Assembly: GCA_020740775.1 (NCBI GenBank)
Contig: JAHEWK010000004.1
Coordinates: 868,001 to 932,000, forward strand
Length of the DNA: 64,000 nt
Source of the DNA: Ilyonectria destructans
Lineage: Eukaryota; Ascomycota; Sordariomycetes; Hypocreales; Nectriaceae
Direction of reading: 5' to 3'
A model generated the notes under the pieces. It searched no databases. It was not told the origin of the DNA and worked only from the letters and a program-made list of their open reading frames with translations. Both the position numbers and the translations under genes were made by a program. Below, piece after piece: positions 9,046-20,102 of this stretch (its first letter is position 1; each line of letters opens with the position of its first letter).

Positions 9046-11353
9046 ATGGCCACTGCCACCCGTCGACGTGTTTTCTTCAACCCAGGGGCGCGCTCATGGA
9101 CTGCGCCGCCATCCTCCGACGAGGACGTCGTGGACAGGTTCCATAAGCAGATGCCTAACTACAGTCCGACTGATTTTGTGAGTCTCAATGCTATCGCAAA
9201 GGAGATCGGTGTCGGTGCCGTTCACCTAAAGAATGAAGGCAACCGCTTCGGGATGCCGTCGTTCAAGATCCTCGGCGCCTCGTGGGGAACATTCCGTGCC
9301 ATCACGCAACAGCTGAGTCTGCCTATCAGCTCGGACATCGAGACGGTCAAGAAGGCGCTGGAATCGCATAGCATCTCGCTTTACGCCGCGACGGATGGAA
9401 ACCATGGCCGTGCTGTAGCACGCATGGGCGCCATCTTCTCAATTCCTGCTGAGATTCACGTCCCCGCGACCTTGGGAGAGAGCACCGTTGAACTGATCCG
9501 TTCCGAGGGCGCCACCATTGTTGTCTCGTCTGGGACTTACGATGAAGCGGTTTTGGAAGCTTACAGTGCCTCGAAGCACGAGGGAGGAATTCTGATCCAG
9601 GATTTTGCCTTTGACGATTACCAAGACTTTCCTCAGGTGAGGCTCAACATGCTTGCTTGCCAGACGAAGAACTAACACGCTTCTCTAGTGGATTGTCGAC
9701 GGATATCTCACCATGATGCGCGAGGTCGATCAGCAGCTCGCCGGCACCTGTGCCGATCTCGTCATCGCGCCCGTCGGAGTCGGCTCCTTCGCGCAAGCTG
9801 TCGTCGCTCACTTCAAAAGAGAGGGCAGCTCCACAGCCGTCATGATTGTTGAGCCCGACACTGCGGCCTGTATGTGGAAGAGCTTGAAGCGAGGCGAGCT
9901 GACGTCGGAGCACACGACCCCAACCATTATGGCTGGCCTTGACTGTGGCACTCCGTCGTCCATTGCTTGGCCACTTGTCAAGGCGGGTGTTGATGCCAGT
10001 GTCACCGTCTCGGACTACGAGTCCCATGAGGCGTCGCTTTACCTCAAGTCTATTGACATCTCTGCTGGGCCTTGCGGTTCTGCACCCCTTGCCGCTCTCC
10101 GACGATTGACGGCATCAGACAAGTCGACCCTAGGATTGAACGAGAATTCCACTGTGGTTCTCCTCTGCACTGAGCGCAACAGAGAGTATCCCGTTCCTCT
10201 CAGCGTTTCCAGTGACGACCCCGTCGTCTTGACCCAGACACTCGTCCAGATCAACTCAGCCAACCCGTCGTTGGGTTCCGTCCCGGGACCCGGTGAGACG
10301 GCTATCGCTCGGTACATCACTGCATGGCTGGAGCATCGCGACATCGAAAGCCACTGGATCGAGCCTACAAAGGGACGGCCATCCGTTGTTGGCGTAGCGC
10401 GAGGATCCGGAGGCGGCAAGAGCCTTCTTTTAAACGGGCACATCGACACTGTAACGCTCATGGGCTACGACGACGACCCGTTGAGTGGCCGTATTACTGA
10501 TGGCAAGCTCTACGGCCGTGGCTCCGCGGACATGAAAGGCGGAGTCGCCGCCGCCATGATTGCCCTCGCCAACGCAAAGAAGGCCGGCTTTCGAGGCGAT
10601 GTCATCTTCACCGGCGTCGCTGACGAAGAGGCTGTGAGCATCGGCACACAAGATGTCCTAGCGGCTGGATGGCGCGCCGACGCCGCTATCGTCTCAGAGC
10701 CAACCGATCTCGACATCGTCCACGCCCACAAGGGTTTTGTCTGGCTCGATGTCACCGTCCAGGGCGTTGCCTCGCATGGCTCTCGTGCGGACTTGGGAGT
10801 CGATGCCATCGCCAAGGCCGGTTACTTCCTCGCAGAGCTCGACCGGCATGCACAGCGGTTGCTAGACGGCCCGGCTGACCCTATTGTCGGGTCTCCAACT
10901 ATCCACGCATCTCTCATCAAAGGCGGCGAAGAGGAGTCGTCTTATCCAGCTCTGTGCACCATCTCGATAGAACGGCGCACAGTAGCAGGCGAGACGCCGG
11001 AGACGGTTAAGAAGGAGATCCAAGACATTCTGGACAAGCTCACCAAGGAAGTCACCGGTTTCAAAGCAGACCTCAAAGTCACCTTTAGCCGGTCTCCATT
11101 CAAGCTCCCATTAGACGACCCCTTCACGGTCCTAGTAGGGGACTTTGTGGGCAAAGCGCTTGGGAAGACGGCCACTGTCACGGGTGGCGCGTACTGGACC
11201 GACTGCGCTTTGTTAGCTGATAAGGGCATCCCGTCGCTTCTTTGGGGGCCCAAGGGTGAGGGCTTGCATGCGAAGGAGGAATGGGTTGATGTGGAATCGG
11301 TAAGGTTGGTTGCGGAGACTTTGACCAACATTGTGAAGCAATTCTGTCAATAG
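9046..11353 (+). CDS. Two-domain enzyme: diaminopropionate ammonia-lyase-like PLP domain fused to M20 amidohydrolase-like domain
   Basis: Two exons, 9046-9636 and 9689-11353. The 52-bp intron has donor GTGAGG, branch CTAAC and acceptor TAG, and splicing keeps phase 0. Product 751 residues, with no signal peptide, so probably cytosolic. Residues 1 to about 360 are a fold-type II PLP enzyme of the diaminopropionate ammonia-lyase family: the Schiff-base lysine is Lys74 in RFGMPSFKILGASW, the ATDGNHGRAVA loop has Asp117, and a glycine-rich phosphate loop (APVGVGSF) follows. Residues about 370-751 are an M20 (ArgE/DapE/CPG2-type) metal hydrolase: NGHIDTV (metal His about 448), GRGSADMKGG (bridging Asp about 478), DEE (about 509-511, base and metal), and a C-terminal GLHAKEEW histidine segment. 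The first domain would convert 2,3-diaminopropionate to pyruvate and ammonia. The second would cleave an acyl or peptide amide. The enterobacterial neighbours ygeX and ygeY encode the same pair. Both active sites look complete. The exact substrate is unknown. Confidence 0.85.
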
Positions 11354-12386
11354 CGAAGTTGCAAAATTGAAAGCGGGTGCTTAAGTAGGAAGATATTAGG
11401 CTCAGGAAGATCCAGTTTCCGTGGGTTGCATCAAACCGGGGTAATGCAAATCCAGGATCCAATCTCTATCGTACAATGCAGTATTTTTCCACTCAGTAGA
11501 TTGGCACGTAATCATGCTCCCATGCCTCAGCTCTCATGCGTCCTAGTGATGATCGACACAGCGTACAACCCCAGACTACGGGTCACTCAAAGTTGACGGT
11601 ATCTGGATCCCGTTACAACTCTCGAACGTCGTACTCAAAATGGACTTCTAGCAGTGTGTTCTAGCAAGTGTGCCAGAAACCACGCAAATGAACTCTTCCT
11701 TGCCTGATGCACGGTCGTTGATGCGGGCAATAAGACACCAAGGGACATCCCAAATAGGCAGTGCGATGCAGTCCGGCGGATTCAATTACCATCAACCTCT
11801 CAATCCCCGCAATCATGGTCATGGCAATCCTCGTATCCTCCCTCTCTCTCCACTGCTCATCACCTCATGCTCCATCCGATCTCGCCAGCATGAGCGAATA
11901 CTACAGCGTCACCGCCACACTCCAACTTCCCATGCCAATCCCCGTCCATCCCCATGTAAATCATATCCCTCTCCGCAGTCTCCGCCTTTAGCGAAGCGCT
12001 CGAATCAAACTCGGTCCCTCCCCCGGACAAAGATCCCCCAGAAATGCCGTTCCCGCCCCCGGTCCGCCGAAAGCCTTGCGGGGGTTAGTCTACTTTGACG
12101 TTTTCCCCCACAGAGCCCCGCACCGCTCCTCGCTGTGATAGCTTCATTGCGTCCCCGGCTTCTCCAGCCATGCGCACGAATCCCCGGCGTGTACCGGGTA
12201 TTTAAGTTCGCTCCTCTCGGCCCATGGCCCTGGCGCGGTGTCACCTTACTCCACGAGCTTATCCCTGTCCCAGGAACGACTCCCGCCGATCGCATGACGC
12301 CACTCGGTGCTTGTGGCGGACGGGCCGAGGGGCTGCTCGTGAAGCCGACATGCGACGGCGATATTATGTCGAGTTTTGCCGTCTGA

Positions 12387-12392
12387 GCGGGG
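12387..12392 (+). promoter_or_regulatory. Candidate CreA carbon-catabolite repressor site
   Basis: GCGGGG matches the CreA consensus SYGGRG and lies about 245 bp upstream of the GH51 start codon. Single sites of this short motif occur often by chance. The position upstream of a hemicellulase gene makes a role plausible but unproven. Confidence 0.3.
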
Positions 12393-12447
12393 ACAATTGG
12401 CTCGTCATGGGGTGGGCTTGGGTGTCGGACGAAGCTCTTCATGTGGA

Positions 12448-12453
12448 TTAGCC
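12448..12453 (-). promoter_or_regulatory. Candidate XlnR/Xyr1 site
   Basis: TTAGCC on the plus strand reads GGCTAA on the minus strand, the core motif bound by the xylanase/arabinanase regulator XlnR/Xyr1. It lies about 180 bp upstream of the GH51 start. A short motif, supported mainly by the gene it precedes. Confidence 0.35.
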
Positions 12454-12539
12454 ATGACGGGTAATTGCCATTGAGGTTGATCATCAGTAACAAGGCGACG
12501 GAAGAGGCGGAGTAAATGCTCGTCCAAGATCTGAGCGGG

Positions 12540-12546
12540 TATAAAT
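12540..12546 (+). promoter_or_regulatory. Probable TATA box of the GH51 gene
   Basis: TATAAAT lies 95 bp upstream of the ATG at 12635, the usual distance in highly inducible fungal hydrolase genes. Confidence 0.5.
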
Positions 12547-12634
12547 TGAGCGGCACAGAACGTGGTATCGAGATGTGCTCCCCAGCCTTCTCAGCAGCGA
12601 CACAGCGCTCTGTAGGACATCTCTGAGAACAGCC

Positions 12635-14851
12635 ATGGTCTCCTTCAAGACGGCCTTTGTCGCCGCAATTCAGATTGTCGCTGCTTCCGCGCTCGACATT
12701 TCTGTCGAGTCGTCTGGTGGTAACTTTACTGGTGGTTACCACTATGGCTTCCTACACGAGGTATCTCGACCCTCCCAACACCTCCAACACCGACCTCACT
12801 AACAAAAAGCTTCTAGGACATCAACAACTCGGGCGACGGCGGCATCTACGCTGAATTGGTCCGCAACCGAGCTTTCCAGTACAGCGACAGATACCCCGTC
12901 TCGCTCGACGGCTGGCGCTCCATCAACAGCGCCAACCTGAGCCTGAGCCGCCTTGCCAAGCCGCTGTCCGACGTGCTCCCCGTCTCGGTCAATGTCAAGG
13001 CCACCAAGAACTCCGGCAAGAGGCGCGTCGGCCTCCAGAACGAGGGCTACTGGGGCATGGACGTCAAGCGCCACAAGTACACCGGCTCGTTCTGGGTCCG
13101 CGGCGCGTACAAGGGCTACTTCACTGCTGAGCTCAGGTCCAACCTGACCGAGGACGTGTTTGGCTCGGTCAAGGTCAAGTCCCATGCTGTGGCGAATGAC
13201 TGGGTCGAGCACGAGTTCGAGCTGCTGCCCAAGAAGGATGCGCCCAACAGCAACAACACGTTTGCCATCACCTTTGATCCCAAGGTGTGTATACACTCGT
13301 AGCGGCATCCAACTCACATGAACATGTCTAACAATTCATTCCAGGGTGCTTCCAGTGGTTCTCTCGACTTTAACCTCATCAGCTTGTTCCCTCCCACTTA
13401 CAAGAACCGCAAGAACGGTCTCCGCAAGGACATTGCTGAGGCTCTCGAGGAGCTCCACCCCGTGAGTCGACTACCCACCATGCTACCATCAGGTCACTAA
13501 CATTATTTCTCAGACTATTCTCCGATTCCCCGGCGGTAACATGCTCGAGGGACTTACTCACTCCACCTACTGGAACTGGAAGGACAGCCTCGGCCCCCTC
13601 CGCACCCGCCCCGGCTTCCAGGGTGTCTGGAACTACCAGCAGACCCACGGTCTCGGACTCATGGAGTACCTTTACTGGGCCGAGGACATGGGTCTTGATA
13701 TTGTTATTGGCATCTGGGCCGGTCTCTCTCTTGACGGAGAAGTCACGCCCGAGGCGGACTTCCAGGCCGTCATCGACGAGGGCCTCGAGCAGATCGAGTT
13801 CATCCGCGGCGCCGCCGACTCCAAATGGGGATCCGTCCGCGCCAAGCTGGGCCACCCTGAGCCTTTTGAGTTGAAACATGTTGAGATTGGTAACGAGGAT
13901 TGGTTAGCGGGTTACCCGGGCGGGTGGAGCTCATACAAGGCTTACCGCCTCCCGCTATTTATTAAAGCCATCAACAACGCCTACGACGATATCACCGTTA
14001 TTGCGTCCGGCGCCAGCACAGACGGCGACGGCTTTGATATCCCAACGAAGGTCCTCGGTGACTACCATCCATACAGAAGTCCAGGTTCGTTTTCTCGTTT
14101 CTAAATAAGTGTGTTGTGGCTAATGAGGTTATAAGACGCCCTCGTCGAGGAGTTCGACCGCTTCGACAACGATGTGCCCCACATCGTCGGTGAAGTCGCT
14201 GCCGTGCACCCCAATGGCGGTACTGGATGGAGCGGAAACTTAATGCCGTTCCCCTGGTGGATTGGAACCGTCGGAGAGGCCGTTTCTCTCATCGGTTACG
14301 AGCGCAATGCCGACCACGTTCCCGGCACCTTCTACGCTCCTGTCCTTCGCAACATGAACGAGTGGCAGTGGGCCGTCACCATCCTCCAGTTTGCCGCCGA
14401 CACTGCTCTGACTACCCGTTCCACTAGCTGGTACGTCTGGGAGCTGTTCGCAAAATACCCCATCACCCGGGTGCTCTCCGCCACCGCCGAGTTCGACCCT
14501 GCCTTCTACGTAGCCGGCAGCAACGAAGACCTCGGCACGCTCGTATGGAAGGGCGCCGTGTACAACACCACCAACAACGCCGACGTGCCCATCAAGGTCG
14601 CCTTTGAGGGCGTCAAGGCCGGTACCAAGGCCGAGTTGACAGTGCTGACCAACAACTCCGAGGACCCGTACGCGTACAACGACCCGCTTACCGGCGTCAA
14701 CATTGTGGACCGAACAACTACGGTTCTCGAGGCAAATGAAAAGGGTGTGTTTGAGTTTGTTTTGCCTGAGCTGAGTGTCGCAGTCCTCGCCGCTACGGTG
14801 CAGAGTGCTACAAAGACCAGACGGAGCAGGGGGAGGGCACTTGGCGCGTAG
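12635..14851 (+). CDS. abfA: Secreted GH51 alpha-L-arabinofuranosidase
   Basis: Five exons: 12635-12760, 12817-13284, 13345-13461, 13514-14084, 14136-14851. All four introns have GT..AG ends and splicing gives one frame of 665 residues. Residues 1-19 ([19 protein letters not shown]) are a signal peptide. The N-terminal carbohydrate-binding-like region ([15 protein letters not shown], then a beta domain) and the catalytic barrel ([21 protein letters not shown]) are typical of family GH51. The acid/base glutamate is in VEIGNEDW and the nucleophile in [12 protein letters not shown]. The enzyme releases terminal L-arabinose from arabinoxylan and pectic arabinan outside the cell. The C-terminal beta-sandwich is complete, and length fits family members of about 630-660 residues. 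Promoter motifs suggest xylan/arabinan induction and glucose repression. The symbol is by function, not by proven orthology. Confidence 0.93.
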
Positions 14852-15290
14852 GTACAAGTCGAGTTGTATCCCGTTGTAAGGAGAAAGTGTAGATAGCTCG
14901 AGGAACTGCTCAGTTGTCAATCTCATGACTGATGTAAATAGTTAACGATTTGATTACGCCATATATCTGTCCTTTGAATGCTTTTCTTCAAATTGGTATC
15001 ATGCAGCGATGCTCGGGGAAACGACGCGCGGTCCTATAATGGGTCGACTCCGGGTTATGATTCGTGTTGAAGTTATGAAGTTCATGTCGGCCCCATGCCC
15101 AAACTCTGGTTTGGCCCTCGTGAACGGTGACACAGTTGACATCGGAATGGGCCTGTCTGGGTAGGGGTACACGCGGAGGTGCACCACGGTTACCACCTCT
15201 TGGGCCACTACTCAGTCACAGTGAGGAGACGAGTATGGTCTGCAACTGAGAAGATTCCGTTCTGCAAAAGTTGGCGGCTACCTTACACAT
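14852..15290. other. Intergenic stretch after the GH51 gene
   Basis: 3' flank of the arabinofuranosidase gene, leading into a region of decayed genes. No gene, RNA or repeat is supported. Confidence 0.4.
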
Positions 15291-15550
15291 AGTGAGGATA
15301 ATGTTCTGCCTGCAGAGATCATTGACGCCATCGGGTCTCTTTCCGACGACGCAAGTCTAGAGGCCATATCCAGAGCCTCGAGAAGGAGTGTCGGGCATAC
15401 TTTTCTCGGCACCGGTTCCAAGCAATTCGACTTGAAGCAACACGACCAATCCTCTCAAGCACTCTACGAGCATTTCTCTCAGGCCTGACCGACACCGACA
15501 GGCTTGGTGTAAGAGTTCACGTGAGGGTAAGTCTTTCGTTTCTTGGTCGC
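15291..15550 (+). pseudogene. F-box domain gene fragment with frameshift
   Basis: From about 15306 the translation reads LPAEIIDAIGSLSDDASLEAI, a recognisable F-box start. Near 15360-15400 the frame must change by one to continue sensibly as CRAYFSRHRFQAIRLEATRP and then LRAFLSGLTDTDRLGVRVHV. That is the usual continuation of fungal F-box/LRR-type proteins. No start codon or full-length frame remains. Sequence to about 16230 contains further scattered Leu-rich pieces (for example from 16006, RDFSDIECLVLTDDE) that could be more of the same gene. I call it a decayed F-box gene. F-box identity is moderately sure, and the 3' limit is uncertain. Confidence 0.45.
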
Positions 15551-17131
15551 GCATCTGAAGCTCCTAACGATAGTTCGAGACACGCGACAATCATCATCAG
15601 TCAGCCACCGACTGCGCTGCCTATAGGTAATTAAAGACTGGCAAGGGACAGCCCTGCGGTGCATGCAATAGTGGATGATGAACTGCCTCTCCGTACCCTC
15701 GAGTCCGTCCAAGTCATGACAGGACTTCGTTCCCTTTAGCTTGACGTCCATCACTTCTCTATCAACCAGGCGAGCATCTTTGCCAAGACCATGCTCACGA
15801 CTGACAGTGGAAAGTGTCTCATTTGAGACTCTCTGGCACGCCACAGCTTGTCGCTCTTGCAATCGAAAATTGCTGCCCAGACACGCTCAAAGCCCTAGAT
15901 CTCTACCTTAGGACGACCTCGCCAGCACACCTTTCTACCGCTCGTCACTTGAAGAAATTGGAGAGACTGTAGCTCTAACTCAGATTTGGAAATAATTTTC
16001 CCATCATGGAACTGAGGAACATTATTCTTGGGACCATTGTTCGGGACTTCAGCGACATTGAGTGTCTAGTACTCACTGATGACGAAAGAGTCAGAACCCT
16101 TGCTCTTATCGTCCAACAAGCCCTTGAATTTGTAAGTCTGCTAACCGTCTTGCGAGCACTTGATCTCCGTTTCCAACTCGGGCCATCCGACACAGTATTG
16201 ATGGCTCTGCTTCTCTTGGCCTGCTATGCGTGAGACAAAGCGTTGATCAAAGGAACTTGACTAATAGTCATAACAGAAACTCGCATTCAATGAGATGATA
16301 GACGCCTTTAAGAAATAATCTAAGCTCCAGCGATTCGTGTTTGCACTTTGGAAGCGGACATTCGATGCAATCTGATCCGCACTTTCGTGGTAGGTGGAAC
16401 TGCATTTCTTACAAAGGATGAGCTGGGCGCTTGGTATGCTGGCATCGCTCATCGTATCGGCAACACCTTGCCCAAGCCCTGTAGCTGTGTATCGTGGCCT
16501 ACTACTCGTATGTATACGGAGGAGCCAGAGTAGGAGATGATACCACGATGGTCGCCGTGTGTGAAGATTTGGCTGAGGGATCCGCTCTTGGGAGTTTCCA
16601 CTTAACATCAAGGAAGGGTCTTTTCCTACGAGTAAAGGTTTATCAAGAAACCGGTGAGAGATGTTTTGCTTTGCCATAGGGAGCTCAGGGAGCACATAGG
16701 GAGTGCATGAATTGCCATAACGGTACATGATTGAACATCAAGTGCTACGAGTTGCTGGACTATTTCTACGATGAGGACCAGAGCAATATGGGCAAGTCAA
16801 TGGACCGACAATTCCAACAGTACCTACATAAGGAGGGTAAATGGAGAGTGTGCTTGAGGTTTTCAGTCTTGTTTGCTCAAAAAGCGTTTAAGTTGCTAGC
16901 TAAAAACAGGTGCCCAAGTCTGTGAATCCCATCCGACGTCGCCCGAGTACGCACATAAAAACATCACCACCACTTCCCCTCGCCCTCTTTTTCTTCCAGT
17001 TAAACAACATTTCTTCAAGGTCATTGTCTCTCGCGCCCCCATCCAGAAATCCTGCCCCGCTCGCCCTTCTATGCCCTCACTTAGTGCCTTTGCCTAATCA
17101 TTGCCTCCTAGTCAGAGCTTCGTCACTCAAG
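15551..17131. other. Decayed or non-coding stretch
   Basis: Short open frames occur on both strands but none is continuous enough or protein-like enough to call. Leu-rich fragments on the plus strand before 16230 may belong to the F-box relic. A 155-codon minus-strand frame at 16261-16728 has no recognisable signature. Confidence 0.35.
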
Positions 17132-18706
17132 ATGGGAGACAAGGATTTGGCGTACAGCTGCCAACTCTGGGCATACGACACCGGCTACGTTGACCGACAA
17201 GAGAAACTGGTAATCCGAATCCGAACTCTGATCGGCCCGCGGACAGCAAAGCAGCGTTAGCGACCGTAGACATCAACGATGAGACCAACGCGGGAAAGAG
17301 CTGGAGCCGAAGTGAATTTAATGTTGCATCGGCTTTTCGGCAAGTCTTATCTTCGCGTTTGGAGTCCTGTACTGATATCTTGTGTTTCAAGCTCTGATCT
17401 CGCCATCGTTGTTAGCGACTTCCCCCCAAAACACATTGGGGATCCGGCGACATTCAAGAAGCCAAAGGCGAAGGTGACCTTTGACGCTTCTACGCATACG
17501 ACCGTCCCAACTATTCCAAACTCTGGAACCATCTTGAGACGTCCCACTGACGACAATTGCAACCTCTACCTCTTGCACGACAAGCAGGACGGGCTTTGTC
17601 GACTTGCGCAGCTGCCTACGAAGGCGGATACTCGCATCGTCTACTACTCCGAGTGGGTTTCCAAGGAACACTTCACACAACATTCCTAGCGCACGACTGC
17701 TTGGCGCGAGAATGTGAATAGATTCCGAGATAGATACATTGCCGAGAATCAAGACCAGTTCCTTGATGTTGCGAGAGCAGTCACTCAGAGTCTCGCATGC
17801 GCCACCATGGAAGCCAATCCTGTACGAGCGATCAATACACTCGTCGCCAAAAAAGTGTTTCACTGTACAGGATGACTGGCTGCCAATCCTACCTGAAGAC
17901 GATAATCCCTGAGGTCGAGACGTTCCGTTAGAAGCACAGGATGCCAGGAGCACTGGCACAGGCTGAAGAGCACCTCGTTGATGGCGTGGGTCAGTTCGGC
18001 CGTGAGGGACGTGCAGTAGGGCTAACCAGTTCAATGGCGACTCTGGCCGACGACGCCGTTCTCATGTGTCGAACCGTATGAATTCGACGCGGAAGCTATT
18101 CTCGAGTTGGCTGACGGCCTCCGCAGTGGCGCATTGAATAACATTGTGCCTCAGGAGCACCACTATTGAGCTTTCGAAATGTCCTTTTGCCTCACTTTCG
18201 AGGGAAAGTTCAGCACTACTCAAGCAAGGGACGAAGCTATCATGGTGGCACTCAACGTTGCGAAAATGAGTCGTTACCCCATCCTACCAGCACTATCGAG
18301 TGCGATCGACCTCTGCGACGCTGGCTGTGGGGTTATTCTCGTCTTCGAACAACTGGCGAAGGACAAAGATGAACAAATCGAGATCATCCGAGAGCACATG
18401 AAAGCTGACCGACTGCAACTTGAGGATGAAGGCATTGCCAGTACAAGTTTTAAGGGCGTCACGGAATTCATGAAGACTCTTCCATCTCAAATAGATTGGA
18501 ATGCTGTACGGAATGATCTCCTTGAGATCAGCAAGTTCTTTTTGGCCAGGTCTCACAGCATGATTATTCTGTTCCTCGATGGCTTCGCCGTAGAAAGTCA
18601 ACAATTCCATGCCATTCTGGAACATCCGTCTCGGGCCTGTGAGAGCTATCACGATGAGTCCGATGGGCTTGACGAGGACGGTGATAACGAGATGGGTGAT
18701 GATTAG
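17132..18706 (+). pseudogene. Unidentified gene broken by in-frame stops and frameshifts
   Basis: Protein-like segments follow each other on the plus strand. The first starts at an ATG at 17132 (MGDKDLAYSCQLWAYDTGY) and ends in TAA/TAG-rich sequence near 17260. The second runs 17390-17873 in one frame (DLAIVVSDFPPKHIGDPATF) and is broken only by TAG at 17687-17689. The third runs about 18070-18706 (EPYEFDAEAILELADGLR). It is broken only by a TGA near 18166, which TGG would give by G-to-A change, just before EMSFCLTFEGKF. It ends with an acidic tail (DESDGLDEDGDNEMGDD). The stops fit C-to-T/G-to-A decay. I do not recognise the family and suggest no function. The last piece alone (from ATG 18179, 175 codons) could still be expressed. 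Confidence 0.45.
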
Positions 18707-20102
18707 GATGTGAGGCAAGACAAACTGCTTATGGTTTAAACTGAGGTTACGACATGAGGGAACAAATGGGTGACCTTTGAGAGTTGACACCAAGGCGGTG
18801 CTGCCCGCGATTATAGAACCGTGAGACACATGGGGAAATGCTCTTCCATGCTCCTTATAGCCTCCGGTAGCGCAGATGACAATTGCTATTCGAAACCTCT
18901 AAATCTCATCCACAAAACTTCTTGAATTTCGCATCATCCTCCTCATCTATCGTGGGGTGCGATCTCAGCTTGCTAAATTCCTCTCTCGCTATCGCAACCG
19001 CCTCTTCCAGCCAGTTCGCATTGTTTGGAGTAAGCCCCTGTCCTGCATCATTCGACGCTCAGCTTGCAGCGAGAAGCCGTTTGAAGTCGCCGTCTCTCTG
19101 CTGTTAAGCGAAGGCTTCGAGTAATGAGGATGCAGCCTTTTGTTTTGCCTTCTTATTTTTGGAAGTACCATATTAGCGCTTTGAACTGTGCAAGTAACCT
19201 TGACATCGGTCAAGTCGGCTTTGAACGGGGACATGATGAAGAACGAACGCGCGGCGACCTTTAGCGATATTGGTGGGAATATGACACAACTTACTAGTCA
19301 TGAAGCAAACGACCAATTGCCTGAAATTATGGGTGAAGAGAATGCCCCAGGCACTTCATACGAAATTCAAATGGAAGACTTACGAGCAGTCGGCATATCT
19401 GCCCGCGGTGACGAGGCTTTACAACGAGAATTCTGAAGCCGGGGAATTATGAATCAGGAGTGGTGATACGTATGAAGTCCAGTAGGAGGGACTCAACGGC
19501 AATCGCGAGTTAGAAGGCGATGAGGGTTATGGCGTCTGATTCGAGGGAACTAATGAGAGCTGAAAGACAGTCGCCGAAGAACGATATCAACGACGAAAGG
19601 GACGGTCGGTCCCCGAGTTTACCAAGCGATGGCTTGCCAGGCTTTCAAAATCATCCGACAACGGGATCTTCTCATCACGTATCACGGCGATCATGGATCA
19701 GTACGACAGATCCGAAAGGAGCATCCGGGGGGAAAGATCATGATCACCTCCGGAGTGGTAATATTTCTGGACATGGTGAAGGAGGCAATTAAACGACGAG
19801 CTCAGACAGAGATCGAATTCGAATTCAAAATTGGAGACTACAACGGCACTATCCAGTCATTTAAAGAGAGTATCGCTATTCGTACACAGGTACAAGCCCA
19901 TTTAGCTATACCCCATGGCAAACGAATGGACCTACCTAGTATACACATTGGAGTTCTAAGGCCTTAGGCTTCATATATTTATAAATAAATTAGACTTAAT
20001 GAAAACAATAAAAATAAAATAAAAAGTGATTAGGTGATAAATACTAAGAATTAGTTTTCTAAAAATGTATTAGGATGATACATAATTATCAGCAGGATTG
20101 AG
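18707..20102. other. Non-coding or decayed stretch
   Basis: Contains two modest plus-strand open frames (19188-19436 and 19629-19967, the latter 112 codons) with protein-like composition but no family I recognise and no clear start or splice partners. The end (19970-20100) is very AT-rich. These may be further relics of the decay island. Confidence 0.35.

Larger units (their letters stand above)
11354..12634. promoter_or_regulatory. Intergenic region and promoter of the GH51 gene
   Basis: About 1.3 kb with no supported gene. The open frames on both strands here (including one of 245 codons on the minus strand) lack protein-like composition. The last 250 bases hold the arabinofuranosidase promoter, with candidate regulator sites and a TATA box listed separately. 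Confidence 0.55.

Noticed and set aside
12005..12742. 245-codon minus-strand frame upstream of and overlapping GH51 exon 1
   Set aside because: It covers the clear signal-peptide exon of the GH51 gene on the other strand, has mixed low-quality composition and no domain. The region is better explained as promoter.
16261..16728. 155-codon minus-strand frame
   Set aside because: No recognisable features or splice partners, in the middle of decayed plus-strand material. Not enough to call a gene.
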